Assembly (NCBI RefSeq): GCF_013363975.1
Contig: NZ_JABWGN010000013.1
Span: 113,636 to 177,635 of the forward strand
DNA length: 64,000 bases
Direction of reading: 5' to 3'
DNA from: Nonomuraea montanisoli
Lineage (GTDB): Bacteria; Actinomycetota; Actinomycetes; Streptosporangiales; Streptosporangiaceae
The translations under genes and the position numbers were made by a program. Positions 55,448 to 63,313 of this stretch are shown in pieces (the first letter of the stretch is position 1; every line of letters begins with the position of its first letter). Below the pieces are notes generated by a model. The model did not search any database, was not told the origin of the DNA, and saw only the letters and a list, made by a program, of their open reading frames with translations.

Positions 55448-58400
55448 GTAGGCCCGGATGACCGTCTGCTCCACCGCGGCGCCCGCCTCGTCCACCGCGC
55501 GGGCGCGCAGCGACACGTACCCCTCGCCGGCCGGATGGCGCAACACGGCCGCCGACCCCCGGACCTCGGCCCTGGCCCAGGTGGCGCCGTCGTCGTAGGA
55601 GACCTCCACCGACAGCCGCCTGACTGGCCGGGCGGCACTCCCCTCCAGCGGCCGGACGGTCACCGGCACCGTGAAGCGCCGCCCGGACGGGGCGGAGTTC
55701 CAGGCGTCGAGGGCGGGGCCGAAGCGCAGGACCGACACCGGCAGCCGCACGGGCGTGTCACCCGCGACGTGCCCCGACCGGAACGTCCACACGCCGGACA
55801 CCCGCGTGGACAGCGTCGCGGGCGCTCCGCGCTCGCTCTCCACGACCAGCCGGTACGCGGCCTCCCCCTCGGGCACGGTGAAACTCGTCCTGAACTCCGG
55901 CTGCTCGCCCACGAGGACGCCGTCACGGTAGAGGGCGGTCCGCTGCGTGGCCCGGGTGGAGGAGCCGAGCGCCCCTCTGCCGTCGCCGTACATGAGCAGG
56001 TCGGTCGAGATGACGTCGCCGGTGCGGCTGACGCCGTCGAGATCCTTCTCGCCGGCCCAGGGCAGCGCGGGCGAGAAGACGCCGCGGTTCCACAGCTCCG
56101 TGTACGCCTTCCCCGCCCGGTAGACCGTGAACGGCGCGTCGAAGCGGTTGAGCCGGCCGTCGGAGCCGTACTCGAACAGGTGACGCCGCCAGCGGACGCC
56201 GTCGTCCGTGTTGACGTACTCGACCTGCTTGAACGGCGTGCCGAACGTGGTGAACGACAGGAACGAGAAGGCGACGCCGTCGCGCGGCCAGGCCCCGCTG
56301 GCCGCGTTGGCCCGCGCGTCGGGCAGGTGGCGGGCGTAGTCGGTCCGGATGGCGGCCAGGTCGCGCTGCGCCACGCGCCGCTCGAACCCGTTGACCATGC
56401 CGCCGGAGTGGAACCAGGTCAGGTGGTAGGCGTACGGGCTGCCGGTCCGGGCGGCGGCCCACACCCCGGCGACCTTGGTGCGCACGCCCGGATAGGAGCG
56501 GGCGGGGCCGAGTTGGGCGGTGTACGCCCCCTCGTAGGAGCCGCCGAGCCAGCCCGAGAAGCGCGGCGTCCCGCCGGCCGCCTGGTACTGGTAGACGATC
56601 TCGGACTGCAACGGGACGGCGTCCGCGCGGGGAGGCGTCAGCGAGATCGGCCGGCCCAGGCGCGCGTCGGCGTCCAGGGTCCGCGACCGGTCGAGGCCGA
56701 GGCCCGGGTGGACGAGGAGGGTCCGGCTGCGCTCGTCGCGGATGGTGGTCCTGACCAGCCATCTGCCCTTGGGCAGCCGCAGGGTGACCGGCCCCTCGGG
56801 CTGCTCCACGTCGACCGGCGCCTGGTCGGCGTCCAGGCGGTACAGCGTCGTGTAGGCGTCGCCGGCCGGCCCGCCGTCCCTGCCGGTGAACCTCAGGGTG
56901 AGATCGTAGCTCTCCACCTCCTTGTCGACGCCGACCGCCGTGCTGACGACCAGGTCGTCGTCGCCGGTGGCCACGACGTGCGCGCCGACGAGGCCGTCCG
57001 GCCCGCCGGCGCGGGTGTCGGCGGTGACGACGGCCTCCGCCTGCCCGCCCGCGGGGACGGTCAGCGTGGCGGGCGCGACGCTGAAGGTCCTGTCGCCCCG
57101 CACCTCCAGGCGCAGGGTCACCGGCTGCCGCTGGTGGTTGCGGTAGACGATCGTCCGGCCGGCCGGCTGGTCGTCGCCGTGCGGCCACGGCTGCCGTCCG
57201 AAGCTCAGCGCGGACGGTTCGGCCGTGACGGCCTGGCGCGTGCCGCGGTCGGCGTCCACGAGTCCCGCGCCCTGCGCGAAGACCCCGATCCCCGGCAGCG
57301 GCCGGGCGGCGCCCGTGAGGGCCGCCTTGAGCGTGTCGCCCTTCCAGTCCGGGTGCTCCCCGGCCAGCAGCGCCGCGACGCCGGTGACGTGCGGGGTGGC
57401 CATCGAGGTGCCGGACATCGCGACGTAGGAGCCGTCGCCGGGGCTGTCCTTGCCGCGGGCCGCGGTGATGTCGACGCCGGGGGCGGTGATGTCCGGCTTG
57501 AGGCCGTCGTCACCGGCGCGCGGCCCCCGGCTGGCGAACTCGGCCTGCTCGCCGGACTTGCTGACGGCGCCGACCTGGAGCGCCGCGTCGGCGGTGCCGG
57601 GCGAGATGAGCGTGCGGTCGGCGCCGTAGTTGCCGGCCGCCGTCACGAACAGGGTGCCGTACCGCTCGCTGAGCGTCCGCACGGCCTCCTCCAGCGGGTC
57701 GGCGCCGGGGGTGTCCGGGGATCCGAGGCTCAGGTTGACCACCCTCGCGCCCTGCTCGACCGCCCACTGCATGCCCGCCAGGACGGCCGAGTCCGCGCAC
57801 CAGGTCGCCTCGCACACCTTGCCGTCCAGCAGCGTCGCGCCGGGGGCGACGCCACGGTACCTGCCGTCCGAGGCGGCGCCGCTGCCCGCGATCGTGGAGG
57901 CCACGTGGGTGCCGTGCCCGATCAGGTCGCGCCCGTTCTGGGCCTCGGTGAAGTCGGCGCGCGCCGCGACCCGCCCGGCGAGGTCGGGGTGGGTCACGTC
58001 GATCCCGGTGTCGAGCACCGCCACCTTGACGCCGGCGCCGGTGTGGCCGCGCTCCCACGCCTGGGGGGCGCCGACCTGCTTGACGCTCACGTCCAGCGTG
58101 ATCTGCCGACGGCCGTCGAGCCAGACCTTGCCCGTGCCGCCCGCGAGCGGCTGCCACGTCCGCGCGGCGTCGGCCCTGCGCTGCCGTACGGCGAAGCCCC
58201 GCACCGCGTCCAGCGGCCTGAACCCGCTCATGGCGCGGACGGCCGGCGCGGGACCGGAGGCCCCGGTCGGGGCGCCGGTCGGGGCGCCGGTCACGAGCAG
58301 CGGGAGCTCCTGGCGGCTGTCGTCGTACCCGAGCTCCAGCAGCCCGGTCACGTCGAACAGCCGGGGGTCCAGCCGGCCGGCCCGGACCAGCGGCGCCGCG

Positions 58401-58741
58401 TCACTGGGTAAGACGCGCAGCCGGCCCCGCGCCACGTCGGTGAGGAAGGTGACCTTCTCCCTGCCCTCGCCCGGCTCGACCGTCGCGCTCGCGGGGCCGG
58501 TCACGGTCACCTTGTCGCCGGTGACCAGCGTGACCGTCCGGACACCGGCCGCCGTCCGCGCCGCGGTGACCGCCTGGTCACCGGTGTCCGCCTGGTCACC
58601 GGTGACCAGGCGGTCACCGGTGGCCGAGACGGCCTGCGGCGGGGCGGCCGGCTGCGCGGCCGCTGATGGGAGGGCGGCCGGCTGGGCGGCCATGGCCGCG
58701 GCGAGCACGGTGACACCGGCCCACCATGTCGTTCTTTGCAC
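55430..58741 (-). CDS. Large secreted subtilisin-like serine protease (S8)
   Basis: 1103 residues. A signal peptide (about 1-29) and a propeptide-like region (to about 230) precede the S8 domain, with Asp244 (VLDTGID), His279 (GHGTHVAS) and Ser446 (SGTSMATPH) as triad. An approximately 600-residue C-terminal part of beta-sandwich character follows, ending in YVSLRARAVDEAG. Extracellular proteolysis is the expected role. GTG 58741 has GGAG 6 nt upstream, and that GG lies in a hairpin arm. It follows a second protease gene on the same strand. Confidence 0.93.
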   Translation of the reverse strand: MQRTTWWAGVTVLAAAMAAQPAALPSAAAQPAAPPQAVSATGDRLVTGDQADTGDQAVTAARTAAGVRTVTLVTGDKVTVTGPASATVEPGEGREKVTFLTDVARGRLRVLPSDAAPLVRAGRLDPRLFDVTGLLELGYDDSRQELPLLVTGAPTGAPTGASGPAPAVRAMSGFRPLDAVRGFAVRQRRADAARTWQPLAGGTGKVWLDGRRQITLDVSVKQVGAPQAWERGHTGAGVKVAVLDTGIDVTHPDLAGRVAARADFTEAQNGRDLIGHGTHVASTIAGSGAASDGRYRGVAPGATLLDGKVCEATWCADSAVLAGMQWAVEQGARVVNLSLGSPDTPGADPLEEAVRTLSERYGTLFVTAAGNYGADRTLISPGTADAALQVGAVSKSGEQAEFASRGPRAGDDGLKPDITAPGVDITAARGKDSPGDGSYVAMSGTSMATPHVTGVAALLAGEHPDWKGDTLKAALTGAARPLPGIGVFAQGAGLVDADRGTRQAVTAEPSALSFGRQPWPHGDDQPAGRTIVYRNHQRQPVTLRLEVRGDRTFSVAPATLTVPAGGQAEAVVTADTRAGGPDGLVGAHVVATGDDDLVVSTAVGVDKEVESYDLTLRFTGRDGGPAGDAYTTLYRLDADQAPVDVEQPEGPVTLRLPKGRWLVRTTIRDERSRTLLVHPGLGLDRSRTLDADARLGRPISLTPPRADAVPLQSEIVYQYQAAGGTPRFSGWLGGSYEGAYTAQLGPARSYPGVRTKVAGVWAAARTGSPYAYHLTWFHSGGMVNGFERRVAQRDLAAIRTDYARHLPDARANAASGAWPRDGVAFSFLSFTTFGTPFKQVEYVNTDDGVRWRRHLFEYGSDGRLNRFDAPFTVYRAGKAYTELWNRGVFSPALPWAGEKDLDGVSRTGDVISTDLLMYGDGRGALGSSTRATQRTALYRDGVLVGEQPEFRTSFTVPEGEAAYRLVVESERGAPATLSTRVSGVWTFRSGHVAGDTPVRLPVSVLRFGPALDAWNSAPSGRRFTVPVTVRPLEGSAARPVRRLSVEVSYDDGATWARAEVRGSAAVLRHPAGEGYVSLRARAVDEAGAAVEQTVIRAYRIRPL

Positions 58742-58749
58742 GCAGTTCT

Positions 58750-58793
58750 CCGATCATCGGCGGAAATGTCACTACGTAGTGGCCGATGATCGG
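58750..58793 (-). promoter_or_regulatory. Hairpin with central palindrome over the subtilase ribosome site
   Basis: CCGATCATCGGC (58750-58761) and GCCGATGATCGG (58782-58793) are perfect 12-bp arms; between them is the 12-bp palindrome CACTACGTAGTG (58770-58781). On the minus-strand mRNA the second arm includes the GG of the GGAG that precedes GTG 58741. It may act as operator, attenuator or ribosome-site lock. Confidence 0.55.
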
Positions 58794-58812
58794 GTTTTGT
58801 TTCACGGCCCGG

Positions 58813-59871
58813 TCACCCGGGCAGGACCGCTCCGCTCCAGTGCGTGCCGGCGGCGGCGTAGACGGCCTGCGCCTCACCGTCGAAGTACGGCGACAGGCTC
58901 GTGTCGTACCGCTGGTTGGCGTCGGTGTCGGCCACGCTGATGGTGAGACCGTTGAGGTAGCCCCTGCCGCTGGCCTTGTCGTACCGCAGCAGCCAGGAGG
59001 AACCGAGCGAGCCTTCCCCGGTGAACGGGGAGTCGACGGCGAGCAGGTTCTCGGCCTTCAGGCTGGGCGCCGTGGCGGTCGTGGTGCGTCCGCCGGACGA
59101 TTCGAGGCTCTCCCCCGTGTACGGCCGCCGGCCGTCGGGGTGCGGGCCGGCCGGGTAGCCGAAGAGGTCGACCGTGGAGTCCACCGGCTGGTTCCAGGCC
59201 AGGCCCTGCCCGCCGACGTTGTCGACCAGTCTGCCGAAGTTGGCCAGCCCGCCGGTGGCGGAGGCGACGACGCCCTCGTACACGTTGACGAAGGCGTAGT
59301 CGCGGTCGTAGTCGCGGTAGGCGTCGAAGTCGTAGTGCGCGAAGAGCTGCTTGCCGACGTAGAGGCCCGACGGGACCGCGCCGTCGGCGTAGCCGGGCAC
59401 GAAGACCCACTTGGCGAGCGTGGAGCCGGAGCTCTCGGTGTCGTACGCGCAGTGCGCCGCGGTCGCCACGACGTTGCGGTACTGCGACTGCACGGCGGTG
59501 CCCGTGCACCAGTGCGGGTGGCCGTCGGCGCCGACGAAGAACACCTTGCCCGCGGTGGTGGGCATGCCGGGCTTGGCCGTGCCGGTGGCGGCGGGGAGCG
59601 ACGGCGCGGTGAAGGCGGGCTTGCCGTCGGGCGAGATGCCGCCGCCACCGGTGGTGATCTGGTCGACGGCGGTCTGGACGCTGTACGGGGTGGCGGCGGC
59701 CAGGTTGGCGCCGCCGTCACCCAGCCAGAACGTCGCGATCTCGGCGGCGGCCGCCTGCGAGGAGACCAGCGGCTCGGTGGCCACGCTCGCGCCGACGGCC
59801 GCGTTCGGCGCGGCCACGAGGAGGGAGGCCAGGATGCCGACAGCCAAGGCACCTGATGTTCGATTGATCAT
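58813..59871 (-). CDS. Secreted chymotrypsin-fold serine protease homologue
   Basis: 352 residues with a signal peptide (GALAVGILASLLVAAPNAAVG). The fold is that of actinomycete trypsin-like peptidases: WCTGTAVQSQYRNVVATAAHC gives the His, YDRDYAFVNV the likely Asp. The Ser region reads TGEGSLGSSWLLRY instead of TGGxSGGPW, so the nucleophile position is altered. AGGAG is 6 nt before ATG 59871. It lies upstream of the subtilase on the same strand. Protease activity is uncertain because of the Ser motif. Confidence 0.85.
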   Translation of the reverse strand: MINRTSGALAVGILASLLVAAPNAAVGASVATEPLVSSQAAAAEIATFWLGDGGANLAAATPYSVQTAVDQITTGGGGISPDGKPAFTAPSLPAATGTAKPGMPTTAGKVFFVGADGHPHWCTGTAVQSQYRNVVATAAHCAYDTESSGSTLAKWVFVPGYADGAVPSGLYVGKQLFAHYDFDAYRDYDRDYAFVNVYEGVVASATGGLANFGRLVDNVGGQGLAWNQPVDSTVDLFGYPAGPHPDGRRPYTGESLESSGGRTTTATAPSLKAENLLAVDSPFTGEGSLGSSWLLRYDKASGRGYLNGLTISVADTDANQRYDTSLSPYFDGEAQAVYAAAGTHWSGAVLPG

Positions 59872-59936
59872 GCATATCTCCTGGGCGACGGGTATCTCCG
59901 GCAAGAATTCGAACGTGTGATCGTCGCCAGGCAAGG

Positions 59937-59965
59937 ACGTTACCGGTCTGCCCTGTCATGATCAA
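59937..59965 (-). promoter_or_regulatory. Promoter of the secreted protease gene
   Basis: Minus strand: TTGATC (59965-59960), 17 nt, TAACGT (59942-59937). This predicts a leader of about 60 nt before ATG 59871. The remaining gap to 60032 includes an A-run (59976-59986 region) but no gene. Confidence 0.5.
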
Positions 59966-60032
59966 TGGTTGAAGATCGGTTTTTTCACTGTCGGTCAGGA
60001 ATGGTCACGGATCGCGGCAAGCGGAGGGCCGG

Positions 60033-60308
60033 TCAGGCGCGCCGCCAGCGCCAGTACGGGTCGTCGTTCTTGTCCAGGCACTTGTAACGCCGGTTGGTCG
60101 CCTTCGCGTACCCGTACCGGTCGCGCGCCGCCTTCGGACAGAACGCGCCCGGGGTGATGCACCGCCACACGTTCCCGTCCCTCTGGTAGGTGCAGGCGTG
60201 GGCGGCGACCGACGACGGGACCGCCGCCGAGGCGGGCAGGGCGGTCGCGACGGGAACGGCCAGGACGGAGCCGGCGAGGGCGGCGGTGACGAGCAGGCGC
60301 CTGAGCAA
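60033..60308 (-). CDS. Small secreted Cys-containing protein
   Basis: 91 residues, signal peptide (LLVTAALAGSVLAVPVATALPASA) and a mature domain of about 60 residues with four Cys (HACTY, VWRCI, AFCPK, YKCLD), likely two disulfides. TTG 60308 is used, with GGAGG 6 nt upstream. The family is not recognised. It stands between the protease gene and the LysR gene on the same strand. Confidence 0.78.
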   Translation of the reverse strand: MLRRLLVTAALAGSVLAVPVATALPASAAVPSSVAAHACTYQRDGNVWRCITPGAFCPKAARDRYGYAKATNRRYKCLDKNDDPYWRWRRA

Positions 60309-60415
60309 CGTGTACCTCCATGGGCGGGGAAAGGAACACAGGTACGACGGCCGCTCGTGGGGCGTGGTTGACGATCAAGGCTGGCCGGATGCGGACAGGG
60401 ACCCGGCGCGCCGGC

Positions 60416-61342
60416 TCACACGGCGATGGGGAGGTCCGTGCGCAGGTGCAGGGACTCGGCGGCGTTGATGAGCATGGTCGTCGCGTGGCCGAGCAGGGGG
60501 TTCGGGTCGGTGGCGCGGCACACGGTGAAGACGCGGCGGACGTGTGCGCTGTCGCCGAGCCGGAACACGCACACGTCGTGCGACTCGATCATCGCCAGCT
60601 CCGGGACGATCGCCACGCCCAGCCCCTTGCGCACGAGCTCGAAGGGCAGGTTGTAGTCGTTGGTGCGGAACAGCACGTCGGGGTCGAAGCCGCTGGCCGC
60701 GCAGATGTGCGACAGGTTGAGCGCGGCGTCCATGCCCTCGGTGTAGGAGATCCAGCGCTCGTCCGACAGCTCGCGGAACTGGACGCGCTTGCGGCCGGCC
60801 AGCCGGTGGCCGGGCGGCACGAGCACGTAGAGCGGCTCCTCCATGATCAACGTCATGGTCAGGTCCTTCGGCCAGTTGTGCGGCACCATGCCGTACTCGA
60901 AGACCACGGCCAGGTCGAGCCGCCCCTCGTTGACCGCGGGGATGGTCCGGTGCGGGTCGCCCTCCTCGTACCGGATGTCCACGTTGGGGCGGTCGCGGAG
61001 GAACTCGGCCAGCACGGCAGGCACCAGCCGGAACCCGGCGGACCAGAAGCTGCCGAGCCGCAGCCTGCCCCGGTGGGTGGTGGCGAAGGAACGCATCTCC
61101 TCCTCGGCCGCCTCCAGGTCGGCCAGCAGCCGGGCGGCCTTGCGGGCCAGCTCGGCCCCCGCCGCGGTGGGCCGGACGCTGCGCGGCAGGCGCTCGAACA
61201 ACTGCACGCCCAGGGCGCGCTCCAGCGAGGAGACCTGCTGCGAGATGGCCGACGGCGTGAACCCGAGGCGCTTGGCGGCCGTCCTGAGCGAGCCGGTGGC
61301 GACCACTTCGCGGATGGCCTGCAACTGGACCGGGGTGAGCAT
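60416..61342 (-). CDS. LysR family transcriptional regulator
   Basis: 308 residues: N-terminal winged helix (LQAIREVVATGSLRTAAKRL, FTPSAISQQVSSLERAL) and a type-2 periplasmic-binding-like effector domain. It diverges from the polar amino-acid ABC transporter and likely activates or represses it. The 230-bp gap between them holds a short leader ORF and a palindrome. Confidence 0.93.
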   Translation of the reverse strand: MLTPVQLQAIREVVATGSLRTAAKRLGFTPSAISQQVSSLERALGVQLFERLPRSVRPTAAGAELARKAARLLADLEAAEEEMRSFATTHRGRLRLGSFWSAGFRLVPAVLAEFLRDRPNVDIRYEEGDPHRTIPAVNEGRLDLAVVFEYGMVPHNWPKDLTMTLIMEEPLYVLVPPGHRLAGRKRVQFRELSDERWISYTEGMDAALNLSHICAASGFDPDVLFRTNDYNLPFELVRKGLGVAIVPELAMIESHDVCVFRLGDSAHVRRVFTVCRATDPNPLLGHATTMLINAAESLHLRTDLPIAV

Positions 61343-61468
61343 CGCTCCAACTTAACAGTCTGGCCACTTGCATCACCAGAGCGCGGGCCATCAGGAGGCG
61401 ACGCGATCACCCGCCTGGGCCGACGGGGCTGGTGAGATCGAGGAAGAGGATAAGGAGGAGTGAACAGC

Positions 61469-61510
61469 ATGTGCACCAACGCGCATGCTCGATCACCTTG
61501 TCGTATCTAA
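61469..61510 (+). CDS. Putative 13-codon leader peptide with two Cys codons
   Basis: ATG 61469 to TAA 61510 encodes MCTNAHARSPCRI. The ribosome site AAGGAGGAG ends 8 nt before the ATG, stronger than that of the transporter gene 64 nt downstream. Short Cys-containing leader ORFs ahead of sulfur/amino-acid uptake genes are known in actinobacteria, where ribosome stalling senses cysteine. That role here is inference. Confidence 0.5.
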   Translation: MCTNAHARSPCRI

Positions 61511-61518
61511 ACGGACCC

Positions 61519-61528
61519 CCAATATTGG
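61519..61528. promoter_or_regulatory. CCAATATTGG palindrome in the transporter leader
   Basis: A perfect 10-bp palindrome 9 bp after the leader ORF stop and about 46 bp before the binding-protein ATG, in the one A+T-rich patch of this gap. It fits a LysR-type or other operator. Confidence 0.35.
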
Positions 61529-61574
61529 TGTTTACGGAACGTAGCACCAAGCCCGAGAGGGGGTGTCCTGCGCG

Positions 61575-62465
61575 ATGCGGTTCACCCAAGCAGCCACCGC
61601 GTTCGGCCTGGCGGGACTCCTGTCCCTGACCGCCTGCTCCGGAGGCGACGCCGCTTCCCAGGCGGCCGCACCGGCGCAGCAGAAGAGTCAGGAGCTCCAC
61701 GACCTTCTGCCCGACAAGATCAAGAAAAGCGGCACGCTCAACGTCGCCGCCGGCCACAACTACCCGCCGCTGGTCTTCCTCGGCACCGACAACAAGTCCG
61801 TCGTCGGCCTGGAGCCCGAGCTGATGAAGGCCGTCGGCCAGGTGCTGGGCGTCGAGGTGACGTTCAGCCAGGCCAGCTTCGACAGCCTCATCGCCGGCGT
61901 GCAGGCGCGCAGGTACGACCTGGCCATCCAGGCGATGCTCGACAAGCCGGAACGCCGCGAGAAGGTCACCTTCGTCGACTACTTCAAGACCAGCAGCTCG
62001 CTGCTCGTCCAGGACAAGGACGCCCAGGCGATCAAGTCGCTCGACGACCTCTGCGGCCGGACGGCGGCCGTCGAGCAGGGCACCGCCCAGGCCGACGACG
62101 CCGAGCAGCAGAACAAGAAGTGCACGGGAGCGGGCAAGCCGGCGGTCAAGGTGCTGGTGTTCCCCGACACGGTCGGCTGCCTGCAGGCCGTCTCCACCGG
62201 CCGGGCCAACGCCTTCATCGGCGGCACCCCCACCATCACCTACCAGGCCGAGCAGTCCGGCGGCCGGATGAAGCAGGTCGGCGAACCGTACCGCTTCCTG
62301 CCGTACGGCATCCTCGTCAACAAGGAGGACCAGGACCTCGCCAAGGCCGTCCAGCAGGCGCTGCAGAAGCTCATCGACAACGGCTCCTACGCCAAGATCT
62401 TCGCCAAGTGGAAGATGTCGCCGGGCGCCCTCGACAAAGCGGTGATCAACGGCGGCGAGTCGTGA
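61575..62465 (+). CDS. Polar amino-acid ABC transporter substrate-binding lipoprotein
   Basis: 296 residues with a lipobox (LLSLTAC, Cys21) and the type-2 binding-protein fold: KSGTLNVAAGHNYPPLVF, VVGLEPELMKAVGQVLGVEV, then SFDSLIAGVQARRYDLAIQA. It would capture a polar amino acid outside the membrane for the permease and ATPase encoded next. ATG 61575 starts the signal peptide; GTG 61563 is in frame upstream. The substrate may be cystine or another sulfur amino acid if the leader peptide is regulatory, but sequence alone does not show it. Confidence 0.92.
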   Translation: MRFTQAATAFGLAGLLSLTACSGGDAASQAAAPAQQKSQELHDLLPDKIKKSGTLNVAAGHNYPPLVFLGTDNKSVVGLEPELMKAVGQVLGVEVTFSQASFDSLIAGVQARRYDLAIQAMLDKPERREKVTFVDYFKTSSSLLVQDKDAQAIKSLDDLCGRTAAVEQGTAQADDAEQQNKKCTGAGKPAVKVLVFPDTVGCLQAVSTGRANAFIGGTPTITYQAEQSGGRMKQVGEPYRFLPYGILVNKEDQDLAKAVQQALQKLIDNGSYAKIFAKWKMSPGALDKAVINGGES

Positions 62466-63313
62466 CCACGAGCCAGCAGACCGCACGCCCCGCCGTCAAG
62501 GCGGAGATCCAGGCAGTCCCGCTGCGCCATCCGGGGCGCTGGGTGGGCGCAGGCGTGCTCGGCTTCGTGGTGATCTTCCTGCTGCAGGGCTGGGTGGCCA
62601 ACCCGCGCATGCAGTGGGAGGTGGTCGGCGAGTACCTCTTCTCCCCCGCGGTCCTGAGCGGGGTCGGCACCACGCTGCTGCTCACGCTGCTCGCCATGGT
62701 CGTCGGCATCGCGGGCGGCGTGGTCCTGGCCGTGCTGCGCATGTCGCCCAACCCCCTGCTGTCGTCGCTGAGCGGGTTCTACATCTGGATCTTCCGCGGT
62801 GTGCCGCTGCTGGTGCAGTTGCTGTTCTGGTACTTCCTGTCCGCGGTGGTGCCGACGATCGGGCTCGGCGTGCCCTGGGGGCCGACGTTCGTGCAGTTCG
62901 ACACCAACATGATCATCACTCAGCTCGCCGCGGCGGTGCTGGGCCTCGGCCTGCACGAGGCGGCCTACATGGGCGAGATCGTGCGGGCCGGCATCGCCTC
63001 CGTCGATCCCGGCCAGACGGAGGCGGCCCACGCCCTGGGCCTGACCCGCTTCCAGACGCTCCGCAAGATCGTCCTTCCCCAGGCGATGCGGGTCATCATC
63101 CCGCCGACGGGCAACCAGGTGGTCTCCATGCTCAAGACCACCTCCCTCGTCTTCGCCATCGCCGTACCGGAGCTCCTGACCTCGATCCAGGGCATCTACT
63201 CCCGGAACTTCCAGCAGGTCCCCCTGCTCACCGTGGCGTGCTTCTGGTACCTCGTGGCCACGACCGTCATGAACGCCGGCCAGCACTACATCGAACGCAG
63301 GTTCAGCCGATGA
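62462..63313 (+). CDS. Polar amino-acid ABC transporter permease (HisM/GlnP type)
   Basis: 283 residues with five to six transmembrane helices and the EAA loop AGIASVDPGQTEAAHALGLTRFQTL … VLPQAMRVIIPPTGN typical of this family. GTG 62462 overlaps the binding-protein stop (GTGA), and its own stop overlaps the ATPase ATG, so the three genes are tightly coupled. Confidence 0.95.
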   Translation: MTTSQQTARPAVKAEIQAVPLRHPGRWVGAGVLGFVVIFLLQGWVANPRMQWEVVGEYLFSPAVLSGVGTTLLLTLLAMVVGIAGGVVLAVLRMSPNPLLSSLSGFYIWIFRGVPLLVQLLFWYFLSAVVPTIGLGVPWGPTFVQFDTNMIITQLAAAVLGLGLHEAAYMGEIVRAGIASVDPGQTEAAHALGLTRFQTLRKIVLPQAMRVIIPPTGNQVVSMLKTTSLVFAIAVPELLTSIQGIYSRNFQQVPLLTVACFWYLVATTVMNAGQHYIERRFSR

